A DNA stretch of 64,000 nucleotides, from positions 1 to 64,000 of IMG/VR virus record IMGVR_UViG_3300023174_004581. One strand, 5' to 3'. Source of the stretch: a virus. Below, in pieces: positions 1 through 8,694 of the stretch. Each line of letters begins with the position of its first letter. The first letter of the stretch is position 1. The translations under genes were made by a program, and so were the position numbers. The notes beneath the pieces are model-generated. The model saw nothing but the letters and a program-made list of their open reading frames with translations. It had not been told where the DNA came from and searched no databases.

Positions 1-215
1 CAGCCGCCTAGGTGCTCTGACTGGAACCGCAACGGCAACACCCAGCCGCCTAGGTGCTGTGACTGGAACCGCAACGGCGACACGCAGCCGCCTAGGTGCT
101 GTGACTGGAACCACAACGGCGACACCCAGCCGCCTAGGTGCTCTGACTGGAACCACAACGGCGACACCCAGCCGCCTAGGTGCTCTGACTGAAACCACAA
201 CGGCAACACGCAGCC
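1..215 (+). repeat. 42-bp tandem coding repeat
   Basis: About five tandem copies of a 42-bp unit (core cagccgcctaggtgctctg followed by actggaacc-a/g-caacggc-g/a-acacc) encode 14-residue Thr-rich units. Copies differ by a few substitutions. The array runs off the left edge, so copy number is unknown. The repeat keeps the reading frame, as expected for a stalk that varies in length. Confidence 0.9.
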
Positions 216-1570
216 GCACAAGCACCATCTCCGGAACTGCGACACGCACAAGCACCATCTCTGGAACCACAACGGCGACACGTACAAGCACCATCTCTGG
301 AACTGTGACACACACACGCACCGTCTCTGGAACACCAACACGTCCAGTCGCAAGTTCCACTATCACTCCTTCAGTAACAGAAACCGGCTCACGTAGTCAG
401 CTAGCCTCCGTCTCTGGAACCCAAACATACACAGCAACGCCGAGTCGCCTGCCATCTACATCCGCAGGCGTATCGTCCTCAGTTACAGAGTCAAGTACAG
501 TTACTGCGACCCAAACACCCTCCAATACAATTACATCCACGCTCACAGCAACAAGCACACCGAGTATAAGCTTAACGCTGTTCTCACTCGTTATTCCAGG
601 CAATAACGTCGCAAACGCACAAAGCACGATCCAACGATACATACAAACTTTTGTAGGAAATTCAAGCACCGTCACATTGAATACAGTCAGTTGGAATAAC
701 GGAGTCTACACAGTGACTGGTTCAACGTCATCGACGACCTCCATTTCGAATCTCTTTCCGAATTCAGCTCAATATCAAGCATTAATGGCGTCTCTAGGAG
801 AAAGTTCCACAAACAATGTGGCCACAGTTGCACCCTATGGTATTTCGATTGGTGCGTCGATTGCGGGTGCAGCGGTTCTTGGAATTATAGCTATAGGATT
901 CTACTTTATAGTTCGGCGTAGGAATCGTAGCCGAGTTATTCGTAATCGGCCGGTTGTGCCAACCGTTATGTCGTTGCCAGAAGTAGCACGCTCTGATGCT
1001 GTTAAATCATCGCCAGAAGGAATACGACCCGTAGACATCAAACCGAAAGTGCGTAACGACTTCTCTCCAACGACAATCATCGGTGGAACATTTGACTCCA
1101 TTCGTAAACTTCCAATGTTTGTATCATCGCCGCCAATATCAAGTTTACCGCCACCACCTCAACCATCCCCTCCACCATTGTATATAGCGTCAGAGGAATA
1201 TTCAACGGAATTTAATCCCCCATTTCGGATGGAACGGAAGCCGTCGATATCCGACGTAAACAAGCAGCATGTGCGGTTGCCCTTGTATACAAACAATCTT
1301 ACAAACCCAGTCTTGCTAGAACGTGACCGCTCCTTTTCAGAACCGCCTGTGTCACGCCTCCCATCCATGACAAAGATGTCTACACCCACGCACACTGTAT
1401 TTCATCCTACATTCAATGCAGGTAGACCTCGTGTGATGAGCGATACAGAGATGCCACCCCCACCACCTCCCCCTCCTGAATACAATGCGAAACCAATGTC
1501 GAATCGCCTACAATTTATACCACAAAAATCAGCTCGTATTACAAATATGATAAAAAAGTACGAATCATAA
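2..1570 (+). CDS. Mucin-like Ser/Thr-rich type I membrane protein, 5' end off the window
   Basis: The frame is open to the left edge, so the N-terminus and any signal peptide lie outside the window. The first ~70 residues are 14-residue repeats of the type TGTTTATPSRLGAL, then shorter TST/SGT repeats: a long Thr/Ser-rich stalk suited to O-glycosylation. A globular stretch (about 595-830 in base coordinates) is followed by a hydrophobic helix (about 840-910, rich in Ile/Ala/Gly) ending in RRRNRSR, a stop-transfer signal. The cytoplasmic tail is Pro-rich, with two poly-Pro runs (PPPPQPSPPP and PPPPPPP) that could bind SH3/WW/EVH1-type domains. The architecture matches the large protein at 48.5-52.8 kb. 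Likely a surface or virion membrane protein; exact role unknown. Confidence 0.75.
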   Translation, partial: SRLGALTGTATATPSRLGAVTGTATATRSRLGAVTGTTTATPSRLGALTGTTTATPSRLGALTETTTATRSRTSTISGTATRTSTISGTTTATRTSTISGTVTHTRTVSGTPTRPVASSTITPSVTETGSRSQLASVSGTQTYTATPSRLPSTSAGVSSSVTESSTVTATQTPSNTITSTLTATSTPSISLTLFSLVIPGNNVANAQSTIQRYIQTFVGNSSTVTLNTVSWNNGVYTVTGSTSSTTSISNLFPNSAQYQALMASLGESSTNNVATVAPYGISIGASIAGAAVLGIIAIGFYFIVRRRNRSRVIRNRPVVPTVMSLPEVARSDAVKSSPEGIRPVDIKPKVRNDFSPTTIIGGTFDSIRKLPMFVSSPPISSLPPPPQPSPPPLYIASEEYSTEFNPPFRMERKPSISDVNKQHVRLPLYTNNLTNPVLLERDRSFSEPPVSRLPSMTKMSTPTHTVFHPTFNAGRPRVMSDTEMPPPPPPPPEYNAKPMSNRLQFIPQKSARITNMIKKYES

Positions 1571-1637
1571 GATATCGTCTATAATTTTACAACAACATGA
1601 TTCATTGAATTATATTGTTAGAAATACAGACAGCCGA

Positions 1638-2798
1638 TCATTTCGGTAAAAGCATCGCCTTCGCCTGAGCCAACGCATTCTGTAATTTTTTCTCATTGTC
1701 CTCTACCTGGTTTGTCATCCACGATAATGTCTCCTCCATATGTACTTTGTGCGTTTTCCAGTCATTGCGGCTTTTTGTAGCTGCTACAGACAAACCCTCA
1801 AGAGTTTGAATCAGGGATTTGTTTGCTTCAAGATTACGCCCGCTCTGCCACCATAATTGAAACAGTAGCATAAGTGACGCCAACCGATCGCCAGCCATGG
1901 CCTCGTAATCACTCAAATAGACAAGCATAAAGCCATCCTGAAATTCCACACGACGATTGCTTTGTTCGTTTTTCCCAGTAATAGGACTGTACGCACTTAC
2001 TAAAACACCAATAGGGAATTTTCCGTTATTTTTCACATTGACTAAAAATGTGGCTACGTCCGCAGCAGTTAGAGGGGTTGCGTCAGTCCGTACATCCCAC
2101 AAAACCTGATGGTCTCCTTCAAACATCAAATATCCATGCGAACGTCCGAATTCCACATTTACGACTGAATACTGCTCGTTTGTATTGTACGTTTTAACAA
2201 GTTCGTCACGAAAGAGTGTAATAAAGGAATCACGTGATTTTTGCGTTGAGGGAACCGCACGGCGTACAAATTCGTTGAGAGCCGTAAGTTGCTCTGTTTG
2301 AGCGGTAAAATAGGTCTTTAATTGTTTATTTTCCGCAGTCAAACGATCGACAGTTTCTTTATATTGTAACCGTACTTTCTCCTCCGCAGCAGCGATTGCT
2401 GACACATGAAGTGCATCCAATGTGCGGCGGCGTTCCTCCAATTCCGCAAGACGCTGTGTCAATTCGGCTTGTTGTTTCGCAATATGTGCCTGTAGCGGCT
2501 CAATCACGGTATCCTTCTGAATTTTAAGAGAGGATGTAAGAAGTTCAGCCTGTTCTTTATTAATTTGCGTAACATTTGCGTCATAGGAGGCTGTAAGTGT
2601 TGATATTTCCGTCGCATGGGCTTCTTTCAGATGTTTCACTTCATCTTCAACACGTAGATTCCGCATACTCAAGTATGTATAGGAACCCGCACGTATAGCT
2701 TCAGAGGTTGCGTCTGGATCTGCGGTTTCGTAGAAAGGCGGCATCTGAAAATCGTACAAGACACGAAGTGTAAGTTCTCGGGTACGTTTGGGAGGCAT
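1638..2798 (-). CDS. Coiled-coil protein with a possible nuclease-like C-terminal domain
   Basis: 386 residues from the ATG that gives MPPKRTREL; upstream in-frame ATGs exist up to 2879 but would overlap the early promoter of the divergent gene. Residues ~40-190 are a long Glu/Gln/Ala-rich coiled coil. The C-terminal half contains VVNVEFGRSHGYLMFEG, then VLWDVRTD and later VLVSAYSP, spacing loosely reminiscent of DUF2130-type restriction-like folds in which a coiled coil precedes a PD-(D/E)XK domain. The catalytic Lys is not obvious, so the nuclease reading is a guess. No clear early element precedes it on its own strand. Confidence 0.6.
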   Translation of the reverse strand: MPPKRTRELTLRVLYDFQMPPFYETADPDATSEAIRAGSYTYLSMRNLRVEDEVKHLKEAHATEISTLTASYDANVTQINKEQAELLTSSLKIQKDTVIEPLQAHIAKQQAELTQRLAELEERRRTLDALHVSAIAAAEEKVRLQYKETVDRLTAENKQLKTYFTAQTEQLTALNEFVRRAVPSTQKSRDSFITLFRDELVKTYNTNEQYSVVNVEFGRSHGYLMFEGDHQVLWDVRTDATPLTAADVATFLVNVKNNGKFPIGVLVSAYSPITGKNEQSNRRVEFQDGFMLVYLSDYEAMAGDRLASLMLLFQLWWQSGRNLEANKSLIQTLEGLSVAATKSRNDWKTHKVHMEETLSWMTNQVEDNEKKLQNALAQAKAMLLPK

Positions 2799-2844
2799 TG
2801 TCTGTTTCGTTGAGCGGTTTTTCTTTTTTTCCGATGAACGCATA

Positions 2845-2852
2845 AAAATTGA
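2845..2852 (+). promoter_or_regulatory. Early promoter motif AAAATTGA
   Basis: Exact AAAATTGA, ending 36 bases before the ATG at 2889 of the ML-domain gene. The octamer is the known mimivirus early element. Confidence 0.75.
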
Positions 2853-2888
2853 CGATTCCGTAGATACCAACCGCATCAAGCATATACG

Positions 2889-3350
2889 ATGTTCCGTCTT
2901 ATCGCCACCCTCGTAACGTTCTTCTCTCTTGCTGACTCGAGGAATAGTGGATTCCCCCTTGTTGTCTATACAGATCCACTCACGTCTGCTGAAGTCTGTT
3001 CGTCCGCAAACGCTCTCGCAAAAAATTTCGTAGTGACTGTGAATCCTGATACGACTTCGAAGGGCGAGAATGTCACGACGACCTTTGATTTTGACCTGGA
3101 TGTGCCCATTACGGGTGGACTGGTGAAATATTCGGCGACTCTCAACGGCTTTGGACCCTATACAAGCCAGGCAAATCTATGCGACGAGACCGCAAAGACG
3201 AGTGACCCATGCCCTCTCGCAACGGGTCATCACCACGAGGTATCTGTATCATCCAGCACTGTAACTGGTAAAGTCATTACAACGATTACCTGGACAGACA
3301 CTACAGGAGCAGAGATTCTATGTGCTCGCATTACGACAAAGACGGTTTAA
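2889..3350 (+). CDS. Secreted ML-domain (NPC2/MD-2-like) lipid-binding protein
   Basis: 153 residues. The first ~17 residues form a signal peptide (MFRLIATLVTFFSLADS). The rest fits the ML (MD-2-related lipid recognition) fold of NPC2 and phosphatidylglycerol/phosphatidylinositol transfer proteins: all-beta pattern, a Cys near the start (EVCSSA), paired cysteines in the middle (NLCDET, DPCPLATGHH) and a final strand with TTITWTDTTGAEILCARI. ML proteins bind sterols, phospholipids or lipid A-like molecules in the lumen or outside the cell. Early promoter motif upstream. The 3' end overlaps the convergent gene by 20 bases. The family call is from motif reading; the ligand cannot be predicted. 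Confidence 0.7.
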   Translation: MFRLIATLVTFFSLADSRNSGFPLVVYTDPLTSAEVCSSANALAKNFVVTVNPDTTSKGENVTTTFDFDLDVPITGGLVKYSATLNGFGPYTSQANLCDETAKTSDPCPLATGHHHEVSVSSSTVTGKVITTITWTDTTGAEILCARITTKTV

Positions 3351-3990
3351 CTACGTTCCATAACTCCAATACAAACATACAATATGGATACGTGGATAAT
3401 TCAATGGGTTGAAACCGTTCCCATAAAATAGACCCGCAGGGAACTGTGCGAATTTTTTGTATAGATGAATTCATATTCTCAAACGCATCCAATTGTTGCG
3501 TAATCCACAGTGCATTCTCCGAATTCTCTTCCACACCCGTAACAATCTTTTTTAACGTTTGAACAATATATAGAAAGACACGATTTGCTATAACATCCAC
3601 GTGCGAGTAGTGTTCTCCCGCAGACGATTCCCAAGTCCAAATCTCTGAAATAGGTGGCTTCATAAAGGGTGATTTAGAATGTTTTGGTACAATTGCGAGT
3701 TTGGAACGCAATACACGTAAATTCATAACCTCCAATATAAATTTAAGACGCATAAATGTTTCCCCGCAGATTCGGAGACCACGATGTTCTTGTGCGATCG
3801 TCATACATTTGTTTAGATCGTGATTGTATTCTTTACAATATACGGTGAGAATGCGGTGACATAGATACGCTCTTGAAAAGAAGTGTGTTTGAAGTTCTCC
3901 ACTTGTTTTCAAATCACAATCCCCATGCGGAAAATAGTAATTGGTTTCATTAAAGCGAAAGAAATCAGGAGAAAGAGCCATGTAGCACAT
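3331..3990 (-). CDS. Conserved-looking protein of unknown function
   Basis: 219 residues from ATG 3990 (a second ATG at 3981 gives 216). Upstream GTG at 4011 is rejected because it abuts the promoter motif. Mixed alpha/beta, many Cys and His residues (HGDCDL, AYLCHRILTVYC, LRICGETF) but no recognised zinc pattern. No signal peptide or membrane helix. It shares a divergent early promoter region with the zinc-knuckle gene at 4085. Confidence 0.7.
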   Translation of the reverse strand: MCYMALSPDFFRFNETNYYFPHGDCDLKTSGELQTHFFSRAYLCHRILTVYCKEYNHDLNKCMTIAQEHRGLRICGETFMRLKFILEVMNLRVLRSKLAIVPKHSKSPFMKPPISEIWTWESSAGEHYSHVDVIANRVFLYIVQTLKKIVTGVEENSENALWITQQLDAFENMNSSIQKIRTVPCGSILWERFQPIELSTYPYCMFVLELWNVVKPSLS

Positions 3991-4012
3991 TGTAATTACA
4001 GTAGTCTCCACT

Positions 4013-4020
4013 TCAATTTT
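4013..4020 (-). promoter_or_regulatory. Early promoter motif AAAATTGA
   Basis: Exact octamer on the minus strand, 22 to 31 bases before the two candidate starts (3990, 3981). It is back to back with a plus-strand copy at 4042-4049. Confidence 0.75.
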
Positions 4021-4041
4021 TCATACAGCAGCACATCCGAA

Positions 4042-4049
4042 AAAATTGA
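4042..4049 (+). promoter_or_regulatory. Early promoter motif AAAATTGA
   Basis: Exact octamer, 35 bases before ATG 4085. It forms a divergent early promoter pair with the minus-strand copy at 4013-4020. Confidence 0.75.
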
Positions 4050-4084
4050 AACATCCTTCGGCCGTTTCTAGACAACGCACAACT

Positions 4085-4549
4085 ATGTCGTCAACTGATA
4101 AACCGGCTGCATGCCGTATTTGCCGTCGTGTCAAAGGTAAGACAATTCTTCATTCTAACGGCGGATGTATGTACGCATCTGCTATTCTTTGCCGCCGTTG
4201 CCATCATCGTGGACATTTTACATCAGATTGTGAGGAGTCCTGGTCGCATTGGGAACGACCCACAAGCCTGGAAGAACTGATTCCGGCTGACGTGAAACAA
4301 CGGTTAAATATTACAACACATACGAGTATCGATTTTCAGGCTCCGCGTGGAGCAGAGGGAACGGAACAAGAACTACATTCTATGAATGAAGTTGTGGTTC
4401 CGAAAAATTACGCTGAATTGCTGGAATTCTTGGAGAAGAATAACATTAAGGTGGAGACAGTGACCAAGCCACCACGAAGCAATTGTATTAAGGCGGTAAA
4501 GGCCTGGGGTGTGGAACGGGGATTTCGAGTAGTACTACAAGGGGAATAG
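4085..4549 (+). CDS. CCHC zinc-knuckle protein
   Basis: 154 residues from ATG 4085; the TTG at 4046 lies inside the promoter motif and is not used. The N-terminus has CRICRR, then a Cys in GGCMYAS, then a canonical zinc knuckle CRRCHHRGHFTSDC (C-x2-C-x4-H-x4-C), suggesting single-stranded nucleic acid binding. The C-terminal part is a predicted helix-rich region (YAELLEFLEKNNIKVETV). Such knuckle proteins occur widely in mimivirus-like genomes; this one may act in early RNA or DNA handling, which is inference. Confidence 0.75.
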   Translation: MSSTDKPAACRICRRVKGKTILHSNGGCMYASAILCRRCHHRGHFTSDCEESWSHWERPTSLEELIPADVKQRLNITTHTSIDFQAPRGAEGTEQELHSMNEVVVPKNYAELLEFLEKNNIKVETVTKPPRSNCIKAVKAWGVERGFRVVLQGE

Positions 4550-4568
4550 TAGACATTAGTATTATTTT

Positions 4569-5474
4569 TTAGACGACGCCCCAATACCGAGGCCACGTAA
4601 ACGCCACCCGCTGTGTATCCGCATCCATCACACGTAATCCAGTGGGCAAGCCACTCACATCTTCCCGTGGAGCCACCGACATCCAAAATCCCCATTCACC
4701 CATAAATGACGGAATCCCTACATGGTAAGGGAATCCACGCCCAAGACCCGCTTTTTCAGCCATATCCTGAACCCACGCCAGTCCCTCACGACGCTCATAC
4801 GCATCACCGCCAGGACGAATAGGACCCACGTGCGACACAATCGCACCGCCCTCACGAAGCACACGCCGCAAAGCCTGCCAGAATAACGTTCCGTACAATG
4901 GATAGTCAACGGGATTCTCCACCATATACGTGCCGAGATTATCTACATCTGGATCCGGCAAATCCAGCACAATAACATCATAACCAGTGGAACACGACTG
5001 TAGGAAATGTCGGATATCCGCACCTACATAGTTGAGCCGTGGGTCGTTATACACTGCGTCATCTGCCCATCCAAGATGCCGACGGCAAAGTTCTACAAGA
5101 GGAACGTCAATATCCACCCAATCTACATGAGCAACCGACGACCATTTGAGAACTTCACGGGCGGTCGCACCTTCGCCACCACCCACAATCAACACACGTA
5201 ATCCCTGACCCATCGCATTCATAACGGGATGGATAAGATGTTCGTGATAGATGGCTTCATCGGACTCTGCGGATTGGATTTCTTTATCCAGAAACAACAC
5301 CTTGCCGAATTCCGGTGAAATCGCAATGACTGTTTCTGAACAGAAGGTTTTGCCCGCCCATAGAGCATGATCAATGCGATACACAGAGGCCGTTTCCGCT
5401 GAACATGCTGTTTCCATATAATTCGAATTTCGCAAAGAGTTAATCAAGTCAGTATCAACGATAGCAGAGGACAT
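4569..5474 (-). CDS. speE: Spermidine synthase-like aminopropyltransferase
   Basis: 301 residues. Family signatures: YHEHLIHPVM, the SAM-type glycine loop GGGEGATAREVL, the acidic DIDVPLVELCRRHL, and DVIVLDLPDPD with the catalytic-site aspartate. This is the Rossmann fold of polyamine aminopropyltransferases, which move an aminopropyl group from decarboxylated SAM to putrescine or a related amine. The N-terminal beta domain is short. Start ATG 5474 lies after an early motif; the upstream TTG is within it. Polyamines could neutralise viral DNA. Specificity (spermidine, thermospermine or other) cannot be told from sequence. Confidence 0.85.
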   Translation of the reverse strand: MSSAIVDTDLINSLRNSNYMETACSAETASVYRIDHALWAGKTFCSETVIAISPEFGKVLFLDKEIQSAESDEAIYHEHLIHPVMNAMGQGLRVLIVGGGEGATAREVLKWSSVAHVDWVDIDVPLVELCRRHLGWADDAVYNDPRLNYVGADIRHFLQSCSTGYDVIVLDLPDPDVDNLGTYMVENPVDYPLYGTLFWQALRRVLREGGAIVSHVGPIRPGGDAYERREGLAWVQDMAEKAGLGRGFPYHVGIPSFMGEWGFWMSVAPREDVSGLPTGLRVMDADTQRVAFTWPRYWGVV

Positions 5475-5512
5475 GGTGTCTATACATTCGTTCAATACCG
5501 CTTTACGGGGAG

Positions 5513-5520
5513 TCAATTTT
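5513..5520 (-). promoter_or_regulatory. Early promoter motif AAAATTGA
   Basis: Exact octamer on the minus strand, 38 bases before the spermidine synthase ATG at 5474. Confidence 0.75.
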
Positions 5521-5583
5521 TATAAGGGCGTATTAGACCAATGAACATTTCAAATCGGCACAATTTTATATTTATTGCTTAGA

Positions 5584-6090
5584 ATGACAAGTGTTACGAA
5601 AATATTTGCTCAAAGAGATAATCGCCTTGAACAAATATCACTAACAGGATATATTAGTAATAATGGGACCATTGATTCTGTAAATAATGTTCCACCGCAA
5701 CACCCTGCCTATGCAGAGATTGATTTGACTAAAGCACAAAATTTTCTTATAGATACAAGTGTTTTAAATCTACGAACAGACCCAGGAGGGACGGGTATTC
5801 AATACCTTTTGCGAATCTATATGACTCCTACAAAACCCCCTCTTTATTATCAAAATTTTGAATGGACAATTTTCATTCGTCTACCACAAACAAGTCTTAA
5901 GTATCTTGCTATACAGGTGTATGAAAATAAAGCTGAGGCAGAAAGCGTAGATGAGAACTTTCTCTTCGAACTTTCAAACGAAACACCCGATGGAGCAGAC
6001 ATCTGGCCTGGTAATAGTGCTATTACTATGCAGGTAGTTAATAATGATTATATGTTAAAATCAACATCACCCAATTTATATTATGGCTAA
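5584..6090 (+). CDS. Hypothetical protein
   Basis: 168 residues from ATG 5584. Soluble, mostly beta by residue pattern (LEQISLTGYIS, YYQNFEWTIFIRLPQ). No recognised motif, signal peptide or membrane helix. It lies just before the basic-tailed gene at 6147, same strand, 56 bases apart. The upstream region lacks a clear early octamer; a TTAGACC sequence at 5533-5539 is in the opposite orientation. Confidence 0.65.
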   Translation: MTSVTKIFAQRDNRLEQISLTGYISNNGTIDSVNNVPPQHPAYAEIDLTKAQNFLIDTSVLNLRTDPGGTGIQYLLRIYMTPTKPPLYYQNFEWTIFIRLPQTSLKYLAIQVYENKAEAESVDENFLFELSNETPDGADIWPGNSAITMQVVNNDYMLKSTSPNLYYG

Positions 6091-6113
6091 AGTGCCTGTT
6101 TGAAATATTCGTC

Positions 6114-6120
6114 GGTCTAA
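6114..6120 (+). promoter_or_regulatory. Putative late promoter motif GGTCTAA
   Basis: TCGGTCTAATA, 26 bases before ATG 6147. It shares the GGTCTAA core with the copies before RPB1 and the sugar genes. Confidence 0.5.
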
Positions 6121-6146
6121 TAAACAAACAACCTATAGAGGACACC

Positions 6147-6554
6147 ATGAGTTTTGTGTTTGATGTTGAGAAGCTCAAAGGTTCAGATAGCAAACTGATT
6201 GATTATTTTACGGAGAGTGAGCATGCGGTTCGTGGACTTAAGATACGCCCGACCTATATAACATTTCAGGATTTGCCTCAAAAGAACAATTATGCGAAAT
6301 TTACAATTGACCCCGTAGATGGTGCGGTATCATCCGAATTACGCCACCTCTCTTTTGAAGAGGAAAACGAAAACGCAAACAATGAAGTGTGGCACAATAT
6401 CAATGTAGGTGAATGGATAGATGAGTTTGATATTATTGCTATACTTGAACACTATGTAATTTGGGCAGAAAAGAATACTAACAAAAACAATAATACTAAC
6501 AAAAACAAGAATACCAACAAAAAAACACGTAAGAACAAAGCCAAGCGTAAATAA
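6147..6554 (+). CDS. Small protein with Asn/Thr/Lys repeats and basic C-terminal tail
   Basis: 135 residues. The body (1-~110) has acidic stretches (FEEENENANNEVW). The tail is NTNKNKNTNKKTRKNKAKRK: a short Asn-Thr-Asn-Lys repeat running into a basic cluster like those on many other proteins here, though without the GG spacer. Late-type motif upstream. Function unknown; the tail suggests binding to nucleic acid or to a packaging partner (inference). Four bases separate its stop from the convergent thymidine kinase. Confidence 0.7.
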   Translation: MSFVFDVEKLKGSDSKLIDYFTESEHAVRGLKIRPTYITFQDLPQKNNYAKFTIDPVDGAVSSELRHLSFEEENENANNEVWHNINVGEWIDEFDIIAILEHYVIWAEKNTNKNNNTNKNKNTNKKTRKNKAKRK

Positions 6555-6558
6555 TTAA

Positions 6559-7125
6559 TTAAGACGGGTCTAAGAAATGCTTACGGCAGAGGGGCATATA
6601 TTTATCGTCGCCGCCAACACACGGCACACCGTCTGCAGCCGCCGCAACCGCATCCGAGCGTTTCGCATAGGTAAATATGGCCGCCGTTCCGTCCGCACAC
6701 ATCGTACAGAATGCGGTAAGTTTTGTAATGCGGTCGGCTAGAGGAACTAAGTCTAAGATTTGTCCAAACGGTCGGCGTTCCGCAGTGCCGTCCAGGCCTA
6801 CAACAACGGCATGTTTGCTATCACGGTCTACAACTTTTTCAATAAATGATTTCAAATCGTCAAAGAATTGTGCCTCTTCAACAACCACGAGACGGGCATC
6901 ACGATATTCGCTAGTTTCCAAGAGAGGTATAAGATGGGGAGCCGCAACCGCAGGAAGAGATTGTTGGTCGTGATTGACAATCATAGGAGTTGAGGAATAT
7001 CGTGTGTCCATAGAATGTGTAATGACAAGAACAGACCAACCAAGAGCACGATGGCGGCGAACAATGCTTTGTATTGCAGAAGACTTCCCCGCAAACATAG
7101 GACCCATTAGTAATTCTAAACTCAT
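6559..7125 (-). CDS. tk: Thymidine kinase
   Basis: 188 residues, usual size for a type II (cytosolic, TK1-like) enzyme. Walker A loop is GPMFAGKSS at residues 7-15; VVEEAQFF is the Walker B/DExQ region; the lasso and zinc site appear as TAFCTMCADGTAAIFTYAKR and VGGDDKYMPLCRKHF. It phosphorylates thymidine in the dTTP salvage route, supplying nucleotides for replication. Early promoter motif upstream, as expected. The start ATG gives MSLELLMGPMF. Confidence 0.95.
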   Translation of the reverse strand: MSLELLMGPMFAGKSSAIQSIVRRHRALGWSVLVITHSMDTRYSSTPMIVNHDQQSLPAVAAPHLIPLLETSEYRDARLVVVEEAQFFDDLKSFIEKVVDRDSKHAVVVGLDGTAERRPFGQILDLVPLADRITKLTAFCTMCADGTAAIFTYAKRSDAVAAAADGVPCVGGDDKYMPLCRKHFLDPS

Positions 7126-7159
7126 TTCCTACAGTCTAACGTTAGGAAATGTGTCGTTT

Positions 7160-7167
7160 TCAATTTT
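7160..7167 (-). promoter_or_regulatory. Early promoter motif AAAATTGA
   Basis: Exact octamer on the minus strand, 34 bases before the thymidine kinase ATG at 7125. Confidence 0.8.
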
Positions 7168-7229
7168 TATACGTTCGTGGGTCTAAAGACAAGGTTTTTT
7201 TTTACCATAAAATTTGACGCAACGTTGGC

Positions 7230-7238
7230 GGTCTAAAA
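7230..7238 (+). promoter_or_regulatory. Putative late promoter motif GGTCTAAAA
   Basis: GGTCTAAAA ends 22 bases before the RPB1 ATG. A weaker copy (GGGTCTAAAGAC) lies at about 7179-7190. A late class fits a polymerase that is packaged into virions. Confidence 0.55.
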
Positions 7239-7260
7239 CAACCGCACAGAAACAGAAGAG

Positions 7261-8694
7261 ATGCCACTCTTGCCCCATTCCTCGGACACCGAGTCCATTG
7301 TGGGCATCCAATTTGGGGTCTTCAGCCCCGATGAAATTATTCGCCGCTCGGTATGTGAAATTACAAATCCGTCTACGGCTGATGGTAAACTCAACGGTCT
7401 CTTTGATCCCCGCATGGGTGTTTTAGAGAACGGCAAGATATGCCGCTCCTGTGGCCAGAACAATCATAACTGTCCTGGCCATTTCGGCCATTTTACGCTC
7501 GCCCGCCCCGTCTATTACACGCAGTTCTTCAAGACGCTTATGAAAGTTCTTCGGTGTGTTTGTTTTAAATGCGGCAAACTCCTCATTGATAAACAACGCC
7601 ACGCTCATCTGCTCAAACTAAAGGGCGAGGTGCGATGGAAGATGGTGTTAGAAGCAGCGGCGGGAACAACACGTTGTGGAGAAGATACGGAAGATGGTTG
7701 CGGTTCTCGGCAACCCACAAAATTCCGTGAGGAACCTGTACACAAGATTTACGCAGACTGGAAGAACCTCGCACTCCCGGAAGGCGTGGAAGCACCCGAA
7801 GGTGCCGTGTCTGTAGGCGAAAACCTTGTTGACCTATCCATGCCGCTAGAACCGGAATACGTACACCGTCTTCTTCGGCGTGTCACGGACGAGGATGTCG
7901 AGTTTATGGGATTCAGTCGTCATTGGTGCCGTCCTGATTGGCTCGTATGTACAGTTCTACCGATACCGCCACCGCAAGTGCGGCCTTCGGTGACGCAGGA
8001 TAACAATCAGCGCGCAGAGGATGACTTGACGAGCAAACTTATTGATATTATCAAAGCCAACAATACACTCAAAAAGAAGATCGCAGAGGATCCGAAGAAG
8101 CGGGCAATTGACGAGTGGACGAACTTGCTCCAATATCACGTGGCGACCCTCGTCGACAACAATATTCCAGGCATTTCGCCGGCTGCTCAGCGTTCAGGCC
8201 GTGTTCTAAAGTCGCTTCAACAGCGTCTAGGTTCCAAGGAGGGTCGTATTCGCTCTAACTTACAAGGTAAGCGTGTAGAATACAGTGCTCGTTCTGTCAT
8301 TACACCAGATCCGAATATTTCGGTGAAGGAACTTGGTATTCCGCAGAAGATTGCGATGAATCTGACCTTTCCTGAGAAGGTGACGTCGTTCAATATTCAT
8401 AAGTTGTACAAGTTGATTCAGAATGGCCCTGATGTGTATCCAGGAGCCAAGACGATTCAGCGAAATGACGGGCGAACGATTTCGCTCAAACATTTGAATA
8501 CGAAGAGTATTGAGTTGTTCGATGGTGATATTGTCAATCGGCATTTGATGGACGGAGACGTAGTGCTATTCAATCGGCAACCGTCGCTCCACAGAATGTC
8601 AATGATGGCACATATTGCGAAAATTCTGCCGTATAACACGTTCCGATTGAATGTATTTGTAACGGCACCGTATAACGCCGATTTTGATGGAGAT
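7261..8694 (+). CDS. RPB1: RNA polymerase largest subunit (RPB1), exon 1
   Basis: 478 residues. The start MPLLPHSS leads into GIQFGVFSPDEIIRRSV, the typical RPB1 N-terminus. Zinc ligands: CRSCGQNNHNCPGHFGHF and CFKCGKLL. Then the RVEYSARSVITPDPN segment near the active site, LFNRQPSLHRMSMMAH, and NADFDGD, whose three Asp residues bind the catalytic Mg. The exon ends on the last GAT codon of DFDGD (8692-8694), where a group I intron interrupts the gene; reading continues at 9219 with EMNLHAPQS. Unspliced RNA would end ten codons later in an intron-encoded stop and give no active enzyme. Spliced protein is about 1498 residues. Confidence 0.93.

Noticed and set aside
1-215. CRISPR-like array in the 42-bp repeats
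   Set aside because: Units are contiguous coding repeats without unique spacers, and no cas genes are present.
4046-5577. TTG/GTG starts for the genes at 4085, 5474 and 5584
   Set aside because: The first two alternative codons lie inside the promoter octamer, and each gene has a downstream ATG at normal spacing.
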